Shown here: piece by piece, positions 6,051 to 7,487 of the stretch | Numbering within the stretch: position 1 is the first letter of the stretch | Layout of the letters: each line of letters begins with the position of its first letter | Origin: Nitrospirae bacterium GWC2_56_14 | Lineage (GTDB): Bacteria > Nitrospirota > UBA9217 | Assembly: GCA_001803705.1 (NCBI GenBank) | Contig: MHDY01000028.1 | Location: 348-7,834 of the forward strand | Length of the DNA stretch: 7,487 bases | Direction of reading: 5' to 3' | Translations under genes and position numbers: made by a program | The notes under the pieces: generated by a model | Databases searched by the model: none | Seen by the model: the letters and a program-made list of their open reading frames with translations, nothing else | Told to the model about the DNA's origin: nothing

Positions 6051-6731
6051 TTACATGAAAAATGAGCTGTAAAAGCCCTGGGCACGTGAGCTATAGGCAG
6101 GGTAGATCCTGTGGGAGTGAGCATTGATGGTGCGAAGATCAATGCCGTTCTCGTGCTCCAGCCACCCGTTCACGATGGAAGGGGTGACCTCGATATGGAA
6201 CTGAAGCGCATAGACCCGGTCGGAGAAAGAGAACGCCTGGTTCTGGTAGAGAGTTGATGAGGCCAGCCGCACCGCTCCCGCGGGCAGGTCAAAGGTGTCG
6301 CCATGCCATTGGAAAACCTCGGCAGTCTGACTGCCCGGCATGGCCAACGGCGCCATGACCGGGTCCTCCATGGCGGCGTCGCTCAGTTCCACCTCGTACC
6401 AGCCGACCTCCTGCTTACCGCCGGCGTAGACCCTGGCCCCGAGCACGTGGGCGATCATCTGGGCGCCGAGACAAATGCCGAGCACCCGCTTCCCGGCCTT
6501 GATGGCCTGTTCGATCAGGAGGGCTTCGTTCTTCAGATGCTGATGGAGATGCATCTCATACACGGCCATGGGCCCGCCCATAATGACCAGATGAGTAAAA
6601 CTGCCGGGATCAGGCAAAGGATCGCCTCTTCGGAGATCAATGACCGTAAAGGGCAGGCCCTGAGACCGGAGGTGGTCCTCGATGGTGCCGGGGCCTTCAG
6701 CAGCTATGTTCTTGACGATAAGGACATTCAC
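6051..6731 (-). CDS. Class I glutamine amidotransferase (GMP synthase GATase-like, stand-alone)
   Basis: This 226-residue protein is a stand-alone class I glutamine amidotransferase domain of the COG0518 type, expected to hydrolyse glutamine (or a related gamma-glutamyl amide) and release ammonia. The catalytic triad is visible: nucleophile Cys87 in GICLGAQ, and His179 and Glu181 in QFHIEV. The oxyanion-region motif VIMGGPMAVYE (49-59) and the subfamily signature QWHGDTFDLPAGAVRLASS (141-159) are also present. There is no synthetase (ATP pyrophosphatase) domain, so it is not a full GuaA. The start is GTG (6731-6729), overlapping the stop of the 61-aa gene upstream by 4 bp (GTGA), with GGTGAG about 5 nt before; translation is probably coupled. 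The substrate acceptor is unknown. Gamma-glutamyl hydrolase or PuuD-like activity is an alternative. It is unlikely to be linked to the T2SS, which has its own promoter. Confidence 0.9.
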   Translation of the reverse strand: MNVLIVKNIAAEGPGTIEDHLRSQGLPFTVIDLRRGDPLPDPGSFTHLVIMGGPMAVYEMHLHQHLKNEALLIEQAIKAGKRVLGICLGAQMIAHVLGARVYAGGKQEVGWYEVELSDAAMEDPVMAPLAMPGSQTAEVFQWHGDTFDLPAGAVRLASSTLYQNQAFSFSDRVYALQFHIEVTPSIVNGWLEHENGIDLRTINAHSHRIYPAYSSRAQGFYSSFFM

Positions 6732-6913
6732 GCCTGCTCACCATTTTCCGCGGCTGAGGTGAAAAAGATGAACGCCATGCCCGGCCTTCGCGATGACTCG
6801 GTCGTGACGAAATGGATGCTCGAGAACAGATACCCCTGCGCCGTCCAGTGGTTCAGGATCGACTCGATCGATTCATCGGTCACGGTACACGTTTCTACGA
6901 CTTTGTAGGACAT
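6728..6913 (-). CDS. Small 61-aa protein, possibly DUF4177-like, coupled to the amidotransferase
   Basis: A 61-residue soluble protein starting MSYKVVETCTVTDESIESIL. The pattern is a beta strand (YKVVETCTV), a helix (ESIESILNHWTAQG), then strands (LFSSIHFVTT and MAFIFFTS). This is the layout of small DUF4177-type proteins, which begin EYKVVE, carry a W..QGW/QGY turn and end in FLFF-like strands; I assign it there only tentatively. There is no signal peptide or membrane helix. Evidence that it is real: the 4-bp GTGA overlap with the amidotransferase, and a well-formed promoter directly upstream. No Shine-Dalgarno sequence precedes the ATG (6913-6911), which fits a leaderless start. The function is unknown; a partner or regulator of the amidotransferase is inference from coupling only. 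Confidence 0.75.
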   Translation of the reverse strand: MSYKVVETCTVTDESIESILNHWTAQGYLFSSIHFVTTESSRRPGMAFIFFTSAAENGEQA

Positions 6914-6918
6914 GGGGC

Positions 6919-6947
6919 ATTATATGCAATTTCGTATCATATTGCAA
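6919..6947 (-). promoter_or_regulatory. Sigma-70-like promoter giving a probable leaderless mRNA
   Basis: On the minus strand, TTGCAA (plus-strand 6942-6947) and a perfect TATAAT (plus-strand 6919-6924) are 17 bp apart. Only five bases (GCCCC) lie between TATAAT and the ATG of the 61-aa gene. Transcription would therefore start at or next to the A of the ATG. The lack of any ribosome binding site agrees with leaderless translation. Confidence 0.65.
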
Positions 6948-6955
6948 TTCGCGGG

Positions 6956-6978
6956 AAAAAAGACGGATGGTGATCCGT
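6956..6978 (-). terminator. Intrinsic terminator, minus strand, upstream of the small-protein promoter
   Basis: On the minus strand ACGGAT-CACC-ATCCGT (6978 to 6963) forms a perfect 6-bp stem with a 4-nt loop, followed by C and six T (6961-6956). It sits about 200 bp after the regulator stop codon and immediately before the next promoter, so it would insulate the small protein/amidotransferase unit from regulator read-through. Confidence 0.65.
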
Positions 6979-6997
6979 GAGCATAAGCCACCTTTAT

Positions 6998-7030
6998 CCT
7001 CTCCCCCGAGGGGAGAGGGTACGGTGAGGG
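6998..7030. repeat. Widespread CCTCTCCCC/GGGGAGAGG palindromic repeat
   Basis: CCTCTCCCC (6998-7006) and GGGGAGAGG (7010-7018) form a perfect 9-bp stem with a 3-nt loop, followed by GTACGGTGAGGGG. On the minus strand this translates to the familiar spurious peptide NPSPYPLPSGER, a hallmark of an intergenic repeat found in many unrelated proteobacterial genomes. It is a dispersed repetitive element, not a gene. Confidence 0.75.
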
Positions 7031-7094
7031 GTTTTCACTCGCTGTTGCACCGATTCGGCATGGATTTTTTTCAGAGCGCAGCCGGAATAAACCA

Positions 7095-7122
7095 GCGGCG
7101 GCCGATGCTGCCTGGCCGCCGC
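7095..7122. repeat. GC-rich 9-bp stem-loop
   Basis: GCGGCGGCC (7095-7103) and GGCCGCCGC (7114-7122) pair perfectly across a 10-nt loop. On the minus strand the stem is followed by TGGTTTATT, too weak a U-tract for a confident terminator. On the plus strand it is followed by the purine run described at 7125-7137. Confidence 0.55.
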
Positions 7123-7124
7123 CG

Positions 7125-7153
7125 TAGGAGGAGGAGGTATTCAAATGAAGTGA
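7125..7153 (+). promoter_or_regulatory. Strong Shine-Dalgarno sequence leading to a two-codon ORF
   Basis: The plus strand reads TAGGAGGAGGAGGT (7125-7138), then six bases, then ATG AAG TGA (7145-7153). The ribosome binding site is near-ideal in sequence and spacing, yet the frame closes after two codons. It could be a minigene, the remains of a lost gene, or chance in the 3' region of the opposite-strand regulator. No plus-strand promoter is visible. Confidence 0.3.
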
Positions 7154-7168
7154 TCCGGGAAGATCACT
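7149..7168 (-). terminator. Hairpin just after the response regulator stop codon
   Basis: On the minus strand AGTGATC and GATCACT (7168-7162 and 7155-7149) form a perfect 7-bp stem with a 6-nt loop, beginning 9 nt after the regulator stop codon. It is followed by TCATTTG rather than a clean U-tract, so it is more likely an mRNA 3'-end or pausing hairpin than a strong terminator. Confidence 0.4.
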
Positions 7169-7177
7169 CTCGATCCG

Positions 7178-7487
7178 TTAAATGAAGCCGCCCTTGCGGG
7201 CCTTGACCAGCGCTTCGGTGCGGTCCTTTGACTGGAGCTTTTCGTAGATCCTTTTGATATGCGAATGGACCGTATGGGAACTGATGTTCAGGTCCGTGGC
7301 GATCTCTTTATAGGTCATGCCCAGCTCGATACATTTGAGGATGCTCTTCTCGCGCAGGCTTAAAATGTACTGTTCGGCGACCTCCGCGTCCTGGAACTCG
7401 TGGATCACCTTCCGGGCGATCTTCGGGCTCATGGGTGAGCCCCCTTTGTAGAGCTCATAGATCGCCTCGATGATCTCACGCGGACTG
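7178..7487 (-). CDS. NarL/FixJ-type response regulator, C-terminal HTH part (5' end beyond window)
   Basis: The frame is open from the right edge to the TAA at 7180-7178, giving 102 visible residues. The first, SPREIIEAIYELYKGGSPMS, are the alpha5/linker region typical of NarL/FixJ regulators, where the receiver domain ends and GGSPMSP precedes the output domain. So the ATG at 7432 is internal, and the real start lies outside. The LuxR-type helix-turn-helix follows: LSLREKSILKCIELGMTYKEIA, then DLNISSHTVHSHIKRIYEKLQ (recognition helix HTVHSHIKRIYEKL), ending KDRTEALVKARKGGFI. It would bind DNA as a phosphorylation-controlled dimer. The sensor kinase and phosphoacceptor Asp are not in view. 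It runs the same way as the genes after it but is separated by about 260 bp and a terminator, so regulation of them is not implied. Confidence 0.92.
   Translation of the reverse strand, partial: SPREIIEAIYELYKGGSPMSPKIARKVIHEFQDAEVAEQYILSLREKSILKCIELGMTYKEIATDLNISSHTVHSHIKRIYEKLQSKDRTEALVKARKGGFI

Noticed and set aside
5862..6142. Short open frames across the AT-rich palindrome on both strands
   Set aside because: They are made by the inverted repeat and run into the amidotransferase gene or the gsp promoter region; low-complexity Phe/Lys composition.
7045..7068. Plus-strand terminator before the T7 run near 7061-7067
   Set aside because: Only a 3-bp CCG/CGG stem precedes the T run and there is no plus-strand gene to terminate.
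6920..7144. A 74-codon minus-strand open frame containing NPSPYPLPSGER, and a 72-codon plus-strand frame at 6967-7185
   Set aside because: Both read through the dispersed palindromic repeat and hairpins; no RBS or domain supports them.
7178..7432. An independent 84-aa LuxR-type protein starting at ATG 7432
   Set aside because: The frame is open upstream to the window edge and encodes a receiver-to-HTH linker (IIEAIYELYKGGSP), so the gene is a longer response regulator.

Overview
The window comes from a GC-rich Gram-negative bacterium. It carries the first four genes of a type II secretion system (T2SS) operon, then a small two-gene unit, then the end of a response regulator gene. All genes lie on the minus strand. 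The style resembles deltaproteobacterial-type (Desulfobacterota/Myxococcota) or Nitrospirota genomes: gspC-D-E-F order, an MshEN-type N-terminus on GspE, intergenic heptad repeats, and the palindrome whose translation contains NPSPYPLPSGER. This lineage guess is from style only; no taxonomic marker gene is present.

Layout, in transcription order (right to left). 7178-7487: C-terminal part of a NarL/FixJ-type response regulator, cut by the right edge. 6914-7177: non-coding, with several hairpins, a widespread palindromic repeat and a minus-strand terminator. 6728-6913 and 6051-6731: a 61-aa small protein and a class I glutamine amidotransferase, overlapping by 4 bp and driven by a promoter so close to the first ATG that the mRNA may be leaderless. 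5814-6050: intergenic, with a large imperfect palindrome and, nearest gspC, a perfect-consensus sigma-70 promoter (TTGACA, 17 bp, TATAAT). 1-5813: gspC, gspD, gspE and a partial gspF.

Together these T2SS genes encode the inner-membrane clamp (GspC), the outer-membrane secretin channel (GspD), the cytoplasmic ATPase (GspE) and the inner-membrane platform (GspF). The pseudopilin genes probably follow beyond the left edge. gspD and gspE overlap by 4 bp (GTGA). gspE and gspF are separated by 91 bp almost entirely made of 7-bp repeats in two opposed blocks.

The most interesting observation is that these opposed repeats can fold in the mRNA into a hairpin of about 28 bp. The fold would bring a GGGAG element to about 9 nt from the gspF ATG, which otherwise has no visible ribosome binding site. 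No clearly new multi-gene system is visible. The small protein plus amidotransferase pair is the least-explained coding unit.
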